Below are positions 1 to 7,899 of a stretch of 64,000 nt of DNA, piece by piece. A program made the translations under genes and the position numbers. Location: the NCBI GenBank assembly GCA_900539735.1, contig UQDE01000007.1, positions 1 to 64,000 on the forward strand, in the 5' to 3' direction. This DNA comes from an uncultured Collinsella sp. Lineage in GTDB: Bacteria; Actinomycetota; Coriobacteriia; Coriobacteriales; Coriobacteriaceae. Below the pieces are notes generated by a model. That model saw only the letters and a program-made list of their open reading frames with translations, did not search any database and had not been told where the DNA came from. How positions within the stretch are numbered: the stretch's first letter is position 1; each line of letters opens with the position of its first letter.

Positions 1-55
1 AACCCTGGACCTTGGGATTAAGAGTCCCCTGCTCTACCAACTGAGCTAACGACCC
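1..55 (-). tRNA. tRNA-Lys(CTT), cut by window start
   Basis: The minus strand reads from 55 as GGGTCGTTAGCTCAGTTGG, a normal acceptor and D-arm, followed by an anticodon loop containing CTT and the beginning of the T-arm. The 3' end lies outside the window. It is followed upstream by tRNA-His in the same direction, so the two probably belong to one tRNA cluster. Confidence 0.93.
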
Positions 56-77
56 GATATCAACACGAAGCAAGAAC

Positions 78-155
78 TGGGGTGGGTAAAGGGACTCGAA
101 CCCTCGACCTACGGGACCACAACCCGTCGCTCTAGCCAACTGAGCTACACCCACC
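78..155 (-). tRNA. tRNA-His(GTG) with encoded CCA
   Basis: Minus-strand cloverleaf with acceptor GGTGGGT paired to ACCCACC, D-arm TAGCTCAGTTGG, anticodon stem ACGGG/CCCGT and loop TTGTGGT giving anticodon GTG. The extra 5' G at 155 pairs with the C discriminator at 81, the G-1:C73 signature of histidine tRNAs. CCA is encoded at 78-80. Confidence 0.96.
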
Positions 156-320
156 GTGTCCTGTGCGCTTCGCGCTCGACTATTATTGCAAGGAACGCCA
201 CGCGATGCAAGCCCCAATTTTCAAGAATTTTGAAAAGAGTTTTTCGAGACCATTTCGAGCAAATCCCACCGGTTTCATAGGAGTAAACTTGCCCCACTGC
301 AAATCCTCGAAAGGACCGTC

Positions 321-1502
321 ATGAAAGAACTCTCCAACCGCACGGCAAGATTTACCGATTCGGTCATCCGCCGCATGACACGCATCTCCAATAAGTACGG
401 CGCTGTCAATCTCTCGCAGGGCTTCCCTGACTTCGATCCCCCGGCGCAGCTGCTCGATAGCCTCAGCACCATCGCCGCCGATCCCAAGCCACTCTATCAC
501 CAGTACTCCATCACCTGGGGCTCCCAGGCCATGCGCGAGGCGCTTGCCGCCAAACAGGAGCACTTTATGGGCATGCCGGTGAACCCCAACGAGAATATCG
601 TAGTCACCTGCGGCTCCACCGAGGCCATGATGGCCGCCATGATGACGGTCACGAACCCCGGCGATAAGGTCGTCATCTTCTCGCCGTTCTACGAGAACTA
701 CGGCGCCGACACGATCCTTTCGGGTGCCGAGCCCATCTACGTGCCGCTCAACCCGCCCACATTCGACTTTGACCGCGAGACACTCGAGGCGGCCTTCCGC
801 GACAACGACCCCAAGGCCATCGTCCTGTGCAACCCTTCCAACCCCTGCGGCAAGGTCTTTACGCGCGAGGAGCTCACCTTTATCGCCGACCTCTGCAAAA
901 AGTACGACGCCTACTGCATTACCGACGAGGTATACGAGCACATCGTCTACGCGCCCCACGAGCACGTCTATATGGCCACGCTGCCCGGCATGTTCGAGCG
1001 CACCATCAGCTGCAGTTCGCTGTCTAAGACGTACTCCATCACCGGCTGGCGTCTGGGCTACACCATTGCCCCGGCCCAGATCACCGAGCGCATCAAGAAG
1101 GTCCACGACTTCCTCACCGTGGGTGCCGCCGCTCCCCTGCAGGAAGCTGTCGTCACCGCCCTCAACTTCGACGACAGCTATTACCAGGAGGTCCTCGACC
1201 TCTACACCGCCAAGCGCGACCTGTTCTGCCAGGGGCTCGATAGCATCGGTCTTGAGCACAACGTGCCGCAGGGCGCTTACTACGTCATGATGGACATCTC
1301 TGAGTTTGGCTATGACAGCGACCTCGAATTCTGCGAGGATCTCGCGTCTAAGGTGGGCGTGGGCGCCGTGCCCGGCTCGAGCTTCTTCCGCGAGCCCGTC
1401 AACCATCTGATTCGTTTCCACTTTGCCAAGCGGGACGAGACGCTCAACGCGGCGCTGGAGAACCTCAAATCGCTACGTGATAAAATCAAGCCGCGCGGGT
1501 AA
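321..1502 (+). CDS. PLP-dependent aminotransferase, class I/II
   Basis: A 393-residue fold-type I aminotransferase that moves an amino group between an amino acid and a 2-oxo acid in the cytoplasm; the exact substrate cannot be read from sequence. The family landmarks are visible: the N-terminal NLSQGFPDF segment, NPSNPCGK near residue 175, TDEVYEH, and the PLP lysine in SSLSKTYSITGWRLGY near residue 235. Length is typical of AspC/PatA-like enzymes. The start ATG follows GAAAGGACCGTC. It stands alone, ahead of its own terminator and the next gene's leader. Aspartate, aromatic or methionine-type aminotransferase activity are all possible. Confidence 0.9.
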   Translation: MKELSNRTARFTDSVIRRMTRISNKYGAVNLSQGFPDFDPPAQLLDSLSTIAADPKPLYHQYSITWGSQAMREALAAKQEHFMGMPVNPNENIVVTCGSTEAMMAAMMTVTNPGDKVVIFSPFYENYGADTILSGAEPIYVPLNPPTFDFDRETLEAAFRDNDPKAIVLCNPSNPCGKVFTREELTFIADLCKKYDAYCITDEVYEHIVYAPHEHVYMATLPGMFERTISCSSLSKTYSITGWRLGYTIAPAQITERIKKVHDFLTVGAAAPLQEAVVTALNFDDSYYQEVLDLYTAKRDLFCQGLDSIGLEHNVPQGAYYVMMDISEFGYDSDLEFCEDLASKVGVGAVPGSSFFREPVNHLIRFHFAKRDETLNAALENLKSLRDKIKPRG

Positions 1503-1530
1503 GGACGGCCCGGCAACTAAAGCAACCAAA

Positions 1531-1566
1531 GAAGCCCCGCACCGCCGAGTTGCGGGGCTTCTTTTT
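1531..1566 (+). terminator. Rho-independent terminator of the aminotransferase
   Basis: GC-rich stem AAGCCCCGCA...TGCGGGGCTT with a short loop, followed by CTTTTT, 30 bases behind the aminotransferase stop. Confidence 0.9.
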
Positions 1567-1637
1567 ATAGCGCTTTCTTAAAGGGTTTAGCGCACTATAC
1601 TTTAGTCACGGAGCAACTCGTCCCAGAGAGGAATACT

Positions 1638-2528
1638 ATGGCAGAGCAGCAGCTTATCGGAGCGCTCGAGGCCGGCGGCACCAAGATGGTCTGCGCCACG
1701 GGCTATGCAGACGGTACGGTCCTGGAACGTGAGCAGATCGCGACCACGACCCCGCAGGAGACCGTTGAGGCCGTCAACGCGTGGTTTGCGAACAAGGGCA
1801 TCGCCGCGCTCGGAATCGGCGCCTTTGGCCCCACCGCGGTCAACCCCGCCTCACCCCAGTACGGCAAGATCTTGGAGACCCCCAAGACGGCATGGCGCTA
1901 CTTCGATCTGCTGGGCACCATTCAAAACGAGCTCAATATTCCCTGCGGCTACGACACCGACGTCAACGTCGCCTGCCTGGGCGAGGTCACCTTTGGTTGC
2001 GCCCAGGGCCTCACAGACGTGATCTACCTGACCATCGGCACCGGCGTGGGCGCCGGCGTGCTATCGGGCGGCAAGCTCGTACACGGCATGATGCATCCCG
2101 AGGCCGGCCATATCCTGGTCACGCGCGACCCGCGCGACACCATCGGCGAGCATAGCGCCTGCCCCTTCCACGACAACTGCCTCGAGGGCCTCATCGCAGG
2201 CCCCGGCATTAAAAAGCGCTGGAATGGCAAGAGTGCCGGAGACATGGCCGATGACCCGGAGGCCATGGACCTGCTCGCCGGCTATCTGGCACAGGCGCTC
2301 ATGACCTACACGCTGTGCTACGCGCCGCAAAAGATCATCATCGGCGGCGGCGTGGCCGACCACGCCCCCATCGTGCCGCTCGCGCGCAAAAAGTGCGCCG
2401 AGATGCTCAACAGCTACATCGTCACGCCCGAGGTCAACGATATCGACACCTACATTGTCAACAACAGCCTCGAGGGCAAGCAGGGCATCATGGGCTGCCT
2501 GGCCCTGGGCGCACAGGCGCTTCAGTAG
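1638..2528 (+). CDS. ROK-family fructokinase
   Basis: A 296-residue sugar kinase of the ROK family, predicted to phosphorylate fructose (or a similar hexose) with ATP. The N-terminal phosphate loop GALEAGGTKM, the DTDVN segment with the probable catalytic Asp, the glycine-rich TIGTGVGAGV and the EAGH motif are all present. The zinc-binding CPFHDNCLEG near residues 175-185 is characteristic of the ROK fructokinase branch rather than glucokinases. The ribosome site GAGAGGAA precedes the ATG. It is monocistronic and closed by a strong shared terminator. Mannokinase activity is an alternative. Confidence 0.9.
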   Translation: MAEQQLIGALEAGGTKMVCATGYADGTVLEREQIATTTPQETVEAVNAWFANKGIAALGIGAFGPTAVNPASPQYGKILETPKTAWRYFDLLGTIQNELNIPCGYDTDVNVACLGEVTFGCAQGLTDVIYLTIGTGVGAGVLSGGKLVHGMMHPEAGHILVTRDPRDTIGEHSACPFHDNCLEGLIAGPGIKKRWNGKSAGDMADDPEAMDLLAGYLAQALMTYTLCYAPQKIIIGGGVADHAPIVPLARKKCAEMLNSYIVTPEVNDIDTYIVNNSLEGKQGIMGCLALGAQALQ

Positions 2529-2612
2529 CAGACGCACCCACAGGGCGTGGCGCGCTCGGCAAATCCAACCTACGGAACGACGCCACCACGCCCCATATAA
2601 GCCCTCAAATAA

Positions 2613-2657
2613 AAAAGGCCGCCTAGGACCAAACAATACGTCCTAGGCGGCCTTTTT
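2613..2657. terminator. Bidirectional terminator between fructokinase and VanZ gene
   Basis: A 15-bp stem AAAAGGCCGCCTAGGA / TCCTAGGCGGCCTTTTT with A- and T-tracts on both sides serves two convergent genes. It overlaps the last codons and the stop codon (2643-2645) of the VanZ-family gene, so the stem also encodes its C-terminal residues. Confidence 0.92.
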
Positions 2658-3092
2658 GGCGTACATCAGCGACCGTAAGAGATATCGGAGCACAACGCCC
2701 GTTACCGCTCCACAGCAGTCGATCATCACATCGGTGATCATGCCGGCGCGTCCCGGCACAAAGAGCTGAATCGTCTCGTCGATCGAGGGAATCAGCAGCA
2801 GGAGCACCGCCGTGGGCAGCAGCACGTCAAAGGTGCGCCGGCCCTCAAAATCAAAGGCGTGCGTTGCCAGAATGCCGAGCACCATATACTCGGTAAAATG
2901 CGCGCACTTGCGAACAACAAAGTTGGTCACCCATTCATATGGAAGTCCCACGCCGTGCAGGAAACAGCGGATAGCTTCCATGACCGTTAGGCTCAGCGAG
3001 CCCGACCCCGAGCCGGGAACCAGCGAATTGCCCCAGATCAAGAGCGCCATCAGGCAGGTCGCGACCGCCCATTTTCGATTGATCTTAACCAT
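2643..3092 (-). CDS. VanZ-family membrane protein
   Basis: A 149-residue integral membrane protein of the VanZ family, known from teicoplanin-resistance clusters but widespread with unknown function. Four hydrophobic segments are visible (roughly residues 8-26, 60-80, 90-110, 120-142), with the family-typical FVVRKCAHFTEYMVLG and IPSIDETIQLFVPGR motifs, the latter near residues 100-115. It starts 7 bases after the stop of the membrane-anchored gene upstream, so the pair is probably one transcript. Its 3' end is embedded in the shared terminator. Nothing here links it to glycopeptide resistance genes. Confidence 0.85.
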   Translation of the reverse strand: MVKINRKWAVATCLMALLIWGNSLVPGSGSGSLSLTVMEAIRCFLHGVGLPYEWVTNFVVRKCAHFTEYMVLGILATHAFDFEGRRTFDVLLPTAVLLLLIPSIDETIQLFVPGRAGMITDVMIDCCGAVTGVVLRYLLRSLMYAKKAA

Positions 3093-3099
3093 GCAGAAG

Positions 3100-4500
3100 T
3101 TATGCCTCCGCGCGGAGCGGCGCGAAGCTGGCGGTACCGCCCTCGATAACGCTCAGATAGGCACGGCCCGTCCGCTTGGCGGTAGAGGACTGCAGGCGCT
3201 CAATCTCTTCCTCGAGGATCTGATTGACGCGCTCGTGACGACGATTTTCCATAATGCCGGCGGCAATAGCCTCGGCCCGCTCGATGCTCTCGCGTGAGAT
3301 ACGGGCGGTATCCTCGGGGAACACAGCGCTGTGACGGCCGACATAGGCGGGGGCAGCAGGCTGAGGGGCAGCGACGGGAGCGGGGGCTGCAACAGGAGCA
3401 GGCTCGTCAATCTCATCCAGGATCGCGGTGGCGGCGGCCCACATGTCCTCGTGGCCCGAGTAATCGGCCATGGGGACATCAACCTCGAGCGAGGCATCTG
3501 GAAGGTCGCCGGTGTCGATGCGATCTTGGGCATCAATCGATGCGGTGATGGCTGCAGGCTCATCGAGGTCATCGAGATCGATGTCCGCGGCACCGGAGAT
3601 GATAGGCATGCTGGCGAGGTTTGCATTGTACGGCGCAGCCTCAGCCGCCTGCTGCTGGGCAGGAGCGCCCCACAACGAGCTTTCGGCGGCACGGCGGGCA
3701 GCAACGGCCTCCTCGTCAGCGGTCATGGCTTCATCAACGTACGAATTGTCGGCAGAAGCGTTCGCGTCCGCCGAGGTAGCGCTGTAGGCGTTATTGGCTG
3801 CCGCGTTGGCGACGAGTGCCACGAAAGCCGCCGTGCTGCCCGCAGGGGCGGCCTGGGAGCCAGACACGGCGCGTGCCGCGGCGGCGATGTCGTCGCGATT
3901 GAGGGAGCCGGTCTGCCCGCCGTTGGTGAGCTCGTCGATGGCGACTTGATAGACGTCGCGCGAGCGTGCAGGGTCGCAGCTCACCGGCGAATCGTCGTCG
4001 AGCATACTGTCGATCATGGACCAAGCCTCGGCCTCGTCCATAGCATCTGCGGCTCGAGCGATGGTAGGAACACCATCATCGGCATGACGGCGCTGGAACG
4101 CACCGGTCAGGCCGGAAAGGAATGCCGAGGTAGACTGCTCCGACTGAGTCTGAGAAGCAGAAGCCGCAGTGTAAGGAGTCGCATCCTGCTGCTGGGCTGG
4201 AATCGAGGCGGTCTTGAACTCGCTTTGATGCTGATTGAGATTGGCGGCACCGCCCATGGCATCGGGCTGGAACAGACGCTCTTCACGCTGCGCACGGTAC
4301 TCGGAGATACCCAGCGAAGCGGCATAGATACCCACGCCCGCCACCGCGCCCACGGCGAAGGGAACCGCACCCGCCACGACCGTCTCATTCACCGACGAAA
4401 ACGGCAGCGTCGCGGCATACATAACCACGGGAGCGGCAAGGCCGATCCCGCACGAAAGTCCGGCAAGGACTGCTCGTTGTGTTGCATCAGAAGAAGCCAT
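3100..4500 (-). CDS. Membrane-anchored hypothetical protein, low-complexity cytoplasmic region
   Basis: A 466-residue protein I do not recognise. The N-terminus has two hydrophobic segments (about residues 8-30 and 40-62) and the rest is an acidic, Ala/Ser/Asp-rich, probably disordered region with no known domain; a short Arg/Glu-rich helical stretch lies near residues 400-450. I chose the ATG at 4500 because GGGGAGAGCTC directly precedes it; an ATG nine codons upstream would lie over that ribosome site. It is first in a two-gene unit with the VanZ gene and has a good promoter about 140 bases upstream. A scaffold or envelope-linked role is only a guess. Confidence 0.7.
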   Translation of the reverse strand: MASSDATQRAVLAGLSCGIGLAAPVVMYAATLPFSSVNETVVAGAVPFAVGAVAGVGIYAASLGISEYRAQREERLFQPDAMGGAANLNQHQSEFKTASIPAQQQDATPYTAASASQTQSEQSTSAFLSGLTGAFQRRHADDGVPTIARAADAMDEAEAWSMIDSMLDDDSPVSCDPARSRDVYQVAIDELTNGGQTGSLNRDDIAAAARAVSGSQAAPAGSTAAFVALVANAAANNAYSATSADANASADNSYVDEAMTADEEAVAARRAAESSLWGAPAQQQAAEAAPYNANLASMPIISGAADIDLDDLDEPAAITASIDAQDRIDTGDLPDASLEVDVPMADYSGHEDMWAAATAILDEIDEPAPVAAPAPVAAPQPAAPAYVGRHSAVFPEDTARISRESIERAEAIAAGIMENRRHERVNQILEEEIERLQSSTAKRTGRAYLSVIEGGTASFAPLRAEA

Positions 4501-4636
4501 GAGCTCTCCCCATCTTCCAGCACCCAAATCGCATCATTCAGTTGGCTGCGCGAGAGAAGATGAAGCGGGGCTATGCCCCAAAGCAACGGTATATGGTTCG
4601 TTTCATCTGCGTTTTCCGTCGCGAAGCTTAAAAGCT

Positions 4637-4665
4637 ATTATGCGAAACCGCCCAGTCTATTGCAA
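4637..4665 (-). promoter_or_regulatory. Promoter of the membrane-anchored gene/VanZ unit
   Basis: On the minus strand TTGCAA is followed after 17 bases by CATAAT, close to the sigma-70 consensus, about 140 bases upstream of the ATG at 4500. The remainder of 4501-4742 shows no ORF I would support. Confidence 0.6.
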
Positions 4666-4742
4666 GCGACGATGTCGGATTGAAACGGGAAACCTGCTGC
4701 TTGCCAGTCTTATGGTCAAAAAAGCGCGGAGCGGCTATATAG

Positions 4743-4775
4743 AAAAGGGCCGAGGCTCAAAGCCCCGACCCTTTA
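4743..4775 (-). terminator. Rho-independent terminator of rho
   Basis: Minus-strand stem GGGTCGGGGCT / AGCCTCGGCCC with a TTG-type loop and a following TTTTC run, 37 bases behind the rho stop. Confidence 0.8.
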
Positions 4776-4811
4776 TTGCATTGATGACTATCGCTGCGTG
4801 TAGATGACAAC

Positions 4812-7367
4812 CTAGAACGTCTGCTCGTAGTCGCTGTGTTTTTTGGCCGAACGCACCAGGAACTCCTGGTTGGTGTTGGTGCCCTTAAGACCCTTGATAA
4901 ACGACGCAGCTGCGCGCTCGGTGTTGTTCATGCCGGCAAGAATGCGACGCAGGCCAAAGACAAACGGACGCATCTGCTCGTCAACCAACAGGTCCTCGTT
5001 ACGCGTACCGGAGGCAACGGGGTCGATAGCCGGGAAGATGCGGCGGTCGGCCAGGTCGCGGTCGAGCTTGAGCTCCATGTTGCCGGTGCCCTTGAACTCC
5101 TCAAAGATGACCTCGTCCATCTTGGAGCCGGTGTCGATGAGGGCAGAGGCCAGGATGGTGAGCGAGCCACCGTTCTCGATATTGCGGGCTGCGCCCAGGA
5201 AGCGCTTGGGCGGATACAGTGCCGCCGAATCGACGCCGCCTGAAAGGATGCGGCCTGAGGCGGGCGCCGCCAAGTTGTAGGCGCGGGCAAGACGCGTGAT
5301 GGAGTCGAGCACCACCACGACATCGCCGCCCAGCTCCACGATGCGCTTGGCGCGCTCGATGACGAGCTCTGCCACACGAGTGTGGTTGTCGGCGGGCATA
5401 TCGAAGGTCGACGCCACAACCTCGCCCTTGATGGAACGCTGCATATCGGTAACCTCTTCGGGGCGCTCGTCGACGAGCAGGCAGATGAGGTGCACCTCGG
5501 GGTTGTTAATCGAGATAGACTGGCAGATCTTCTTGAGGATTGTGGTCTTGCCGGCCTTGGGCGGGGACACGATCAAGCCACGCTGACCCTTGCCGATCGG
5601 CGACACGATGTCGATGGCGCGACCGGTAATGGAGTCCTTGCCATGCTCCATGCGCAGCGGCTCGTTGGGATAGACCGGGGTGAGGTCACCGAACTTGGGG
5701 CGGTTGCGAATCTGCTCGGGGTCTAGACCGTTGACGGTCGTGATTTTGGCGAGGCCGGCGCGCTTGTCGCCGCCGCGCGAAGGACGAAGCGAGCCCTCGA
5801 TGACGTCGCCCGTGCGCAGACGCGCGGAGCGGATGAGGTAGGCGGGCACGAAGGCGTCGTCGTTGGACTTCATGTAGCCATGGGCATGGATGATACCGGA
5901 GCTGTCCGGACGAATCTGCAGGATGCCCTTGATGTCGCGGAAGCCCTCGGCCTTCGCGGCGGTGACGTAGATCTCCTCGACGAGCTCGGCTTTCTTCTTG
6001 CCGGTCGTCTCAATCTCGAACTCCTTGGCCTTCTCGCGCAGCTCGGCGACCTTCATGGCCGCGAGCTCCTCGCGCGAAAGCGTGGGCTCGGTGGGAGCGG
6101 CATTACGCTCCTTGTTGCGCTGCTTGCGATCGCGCTGGCGGTTGCGGCGGTCGTTGTTGCGCTCGTCCTTGCGCTCGTTGCGCTCGTCGTTGCGCTTGTG
6201 CTGGCGACGGTTGGGGCGAGCGCCGTCTTCGGCCTCGGCGGGCGCGGCGCCATCGGTTGCGGCGGCATCGGCGTTAGCCGCAGTATCATCGCTGGCCTCG
6301 GCCTTGGAATCGCCCTGCAGCTCGGCCTCGGCCCGCTGCTCGGACGCCTTGGCCTTAGCGGACTTCTTACGACCGCGCTTGGGCTTCTCGGACGCAGACT
6401 GTTCGACGTCTTGGGGCTCGGCGGCATCAGTCGATGCATCGGCGGTCGTCTCGGCGGAATCCTCGGACGCACCCTTCTTGGCAGTCTTGGCCTTGGACGT
6501 GCGCTTAGCAGCAGTACGATGGCTGCGACCAGGACGGACGTCGGCGGGCTCGACATCGGCGGGAGCGGCCTCGGAAGTCGTAGCATCCTGGACGGGTGCA
6601 TCGGCAGCGGTTGCAGACTCGGCGGTCGCCGCAGCATCCCGAGCGGCTGCAGCTGCGGCTGCGGCCTTCTCTGCCTCGACGAAGGCCTTGGGCTTGCGAC
6701 CGCGACGGTGCGGGCGCAAAGCCGGATCGACAACGGGAACTTCGCTGGCCTCGACAGGCGCAGCGGACTCAGCAGGCGATGCGCCCTCCCCTGCCGCGGA
6801 ACGAACCGAAGCCTCGGTGAGCTCGAGGGTTACCTGATCGGCAACCTGCTCGGCCTTAGCAGCCGTGCGACGGCGTGTGCGCGGTGCCGGCTTCTCGGTC
6901 GGCTGGTCGGCGGCAGGTGTCTCGGGCGCAGACGGAGCTGCAAGCTCGGTCAGAGCCGCGGCCTCGCGCTCGGCAGCACGACGGCGGGCGCGCACCACCT
7001 GAGCCTCGCTAATCTGCGCCAACGCACGCGCCTGCGCGACCTCATCGGAAATCGGCTCCGAGGAGTCAGCTGCAACGGTGCGCTTGACGCGCGTCGTGCG
7101 CGTGGTACGGCGCTTGGGCTTGGTGACCTCCTCGCCGTCAGCAGCAGACTTGGCCGTGCGGCGCGTACGCTTGGGCTTTGCCGGAGCAGCCTCCTCACCA
7201 GTTGCAGGCACGGCCTTCTCAGCCGCTGAAGGCGTAGGCGTCGAAGCAGCCTTGGGCGTCTCAGGAGCCGAGGCTTGCGCGGGCGCCGCGACCTGGTCCA
7301 ACGCAACCGGTGCAGCGGGAGCGGCTTGCGTCGTCGTTATTTCGTTTTCTTGCTGTTGATCAGACAC
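4812..7367 (-). CDS. rho: Transcription termination factor Rho with long N-terminal extension
   Basis: Hexameric RNA-dependent ATPase that ends transcription at Rho-dependent sites. The 851 residues are about twice the length of E. coli Rho. Residues 1-~410 are an Ala/Glu/Lys/Arg-rich, probably disordered extension with several KPKR and TRRTAK-like basic patches, as known from actinobacterial Rho proteins. The Rho_N helical domain (LSREELAAMKVAELREKAKE, ~410-450) is followed by the cold-shock-like RNA-binding domain and the ATPase with Walker A SPPKAGKTT near residue 600, DERPEEVTDM, and Walker B VVVLDSITRLARAYN. A conserved basic KHSDYEQTF tail ends the protein. It has its own terminator and an upstream promoter. 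Confidence 0.97.
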   Translation of the reverse strand: MSDQQQENEITTTQAAPAAPVALDQVAAPAQASAPETPKAASTPTPSAAEKAVPATGEEAAPAKPKRTRRTAKSAADGEEVTKPKRRTTRTTRVKRTVAADSSEPISDEVAQARALAQISEAQVVRARRRAAEREAAALTELAAPSAPETPAADQPTEKPAPRTRRRTAAKAEQVADQVTLELTEASVRSAAGEGASPAESAAPVEASEVPVVDPALRPHRRGRKPKAFVEAEKAAAAAAAARDAAATAESATAADAPVQDATTSEAAPADVEPADVRPGRSHRTAAKRTSKAKTAKKGASEDSAETTADASTDAAEPQDVEQSASEKPKRGRKKSAKAKASEQRAEAELQGDSKAEASDDTAANADAAATDGAAPAEAEDGARPNRRQHKRNDERNERKDERNNDRRNRQRDRKQRNKERNAAPTEPTLSREELAAMKVAELREKAKEFEIETTGKKKAELVEEIYVTAAKAEGFRDIKGILQIRPDSSGIIHAHGYMKSNDDAFVPAYLIRSARLRTGDVIEGSLRPSRGGDKRAGLAKITTVNGLDPEQIRNRPKFGDLTPVYPNEPLRMEHGKDSITGRAIDIVSPIGKGQRGLIVSPPKAGKTTILKKICQSISINNPEVHLICLLVDERPEEVTDMQRSIKGEVVASTFDMPADNHTRVAELVIERAKRIVELGGDVVVVLDSITRLARAYNLAAPASGRILSGGVDSAALYPPKRFLGAARNIENGGSLTILASALIDTGSKMDEVIFEEFKGTGNMELKLDRDLADRRIFPAIDPVASGTRNEDLLVDEQMRPFVFGLRRILAGMNNTERAAASFIKGLKGTNTNQEFLVRSAKKHSDYEQTF

Positions 7368-7511
7368 AGTGTTTGCTCAACTTTCTTTTCAAGCCCTGTG
7401 ATCACATGCTCCCTGCATAAACCTTCAGGGCGGCTAAACAGTCTAGCTCCGTCAAATACCGACGGACATCATTGATCTGTATCGAGATGATTGCGTCATA
7501 TACGCAGCGTT

Positions 7512-7539
7512 AGTGTAACACAACCGCCGCCACCTGCAA
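7512..7539 (-). promoter_or_regulatory. Candidate rho promoter
   Basis: Minus-strand TTGCAG, 16-base spacer, TACACT. It would give a leader of about 140 bases before the rho ATG at 7367. Only moderate similarity to the consensus. Confidence 0.4.
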
Positions 7540-7540
7540 C

Positions 7541-7591
7541 TTAGTCATTGGGAACGCTCTTAAACGACTAGTCAAAAGGGGCACTCTTTGG
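7541..7591. repeat. Dispersed repeat B, tandem 'AGTCATTGGG' copy
   Basis: The block AGTCATTGGGAACG...TTAAACGACTAGTCA...GGCACTCTT is recognisably the same as 26985-27036 (AGTCATTGGGGACG...TTAAACGCCTAGTCA...GGACACTCTT), with about four in five bases shared. It lies in the rho/argS intergenic space. Confidence 0.6.
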
Positions 7592-7623
7592 TTTAACACC
7601 CACAAATCTGACTGCCTCCGCCA

Positions 7624-7776
7624 AAACTATGGCGGTTTACTACGATGAATCGCTCAACCGCGACCACTCCGAAACTTGTTGAACTAAAACCGTGCAGGTA
7701 GATGCCCTGCACTTTTTTGCGAAAAGCTGGCGTGGTTGGAATTTCTCATATTCATCGTAGTAAACCGGCATAGTTT
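7624..7776. repeat. 153-bp element with 27-bp terminal inverted repeats
   Basis: The 27-base arm 7624-7650 (AAACTATGGCGGTTTACTAC...) is the reverse complement of 7750-7776 with one mismatch. Between them is an independent hairpin GTGCAGG/CCTGCAC with six Ts (7692-7718), which looks like a plus-strand terminator. No ORF is encoded. It resembles a miniature inverted-repeat element, although I see no target-site duplication. This and repeat B account for most of the 530-base gap between rho and argS. Confidence 0.65.
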
Positions 7777-7818
7777 CGTATTTCCAGCAGTTCCAAATTC
7801 GTCAATACGTCGGCGTTT

Positions 7819-7852
7819 GCAAAAAGCCCGACCTCCGCATGGAGATCGGGCT
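7819..7852 (-). terminator. Rho-independent terminator of argS
   Basis: Minus-strand stem AGCCCGATCTCC / GGAGGTCGGGCT with a four-base loop, then TTTTTGC, about 50 bases behind the argS stop. Confidence 0.9.
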
Positions 7853-7899
7853 TATAGGGCTCAGCAAAGCCGAACCTACACGGTTAAATGACTCGCAGA

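Noticed and set aside
183..1421. Long minus-strand open frame opposite the aminotransferase gene
   Set aside because: Its protein is a Val/Gly/His-rich mirror of a well-conserved gene on the other strand and has no motif; typical of GC-rich antisense frames.
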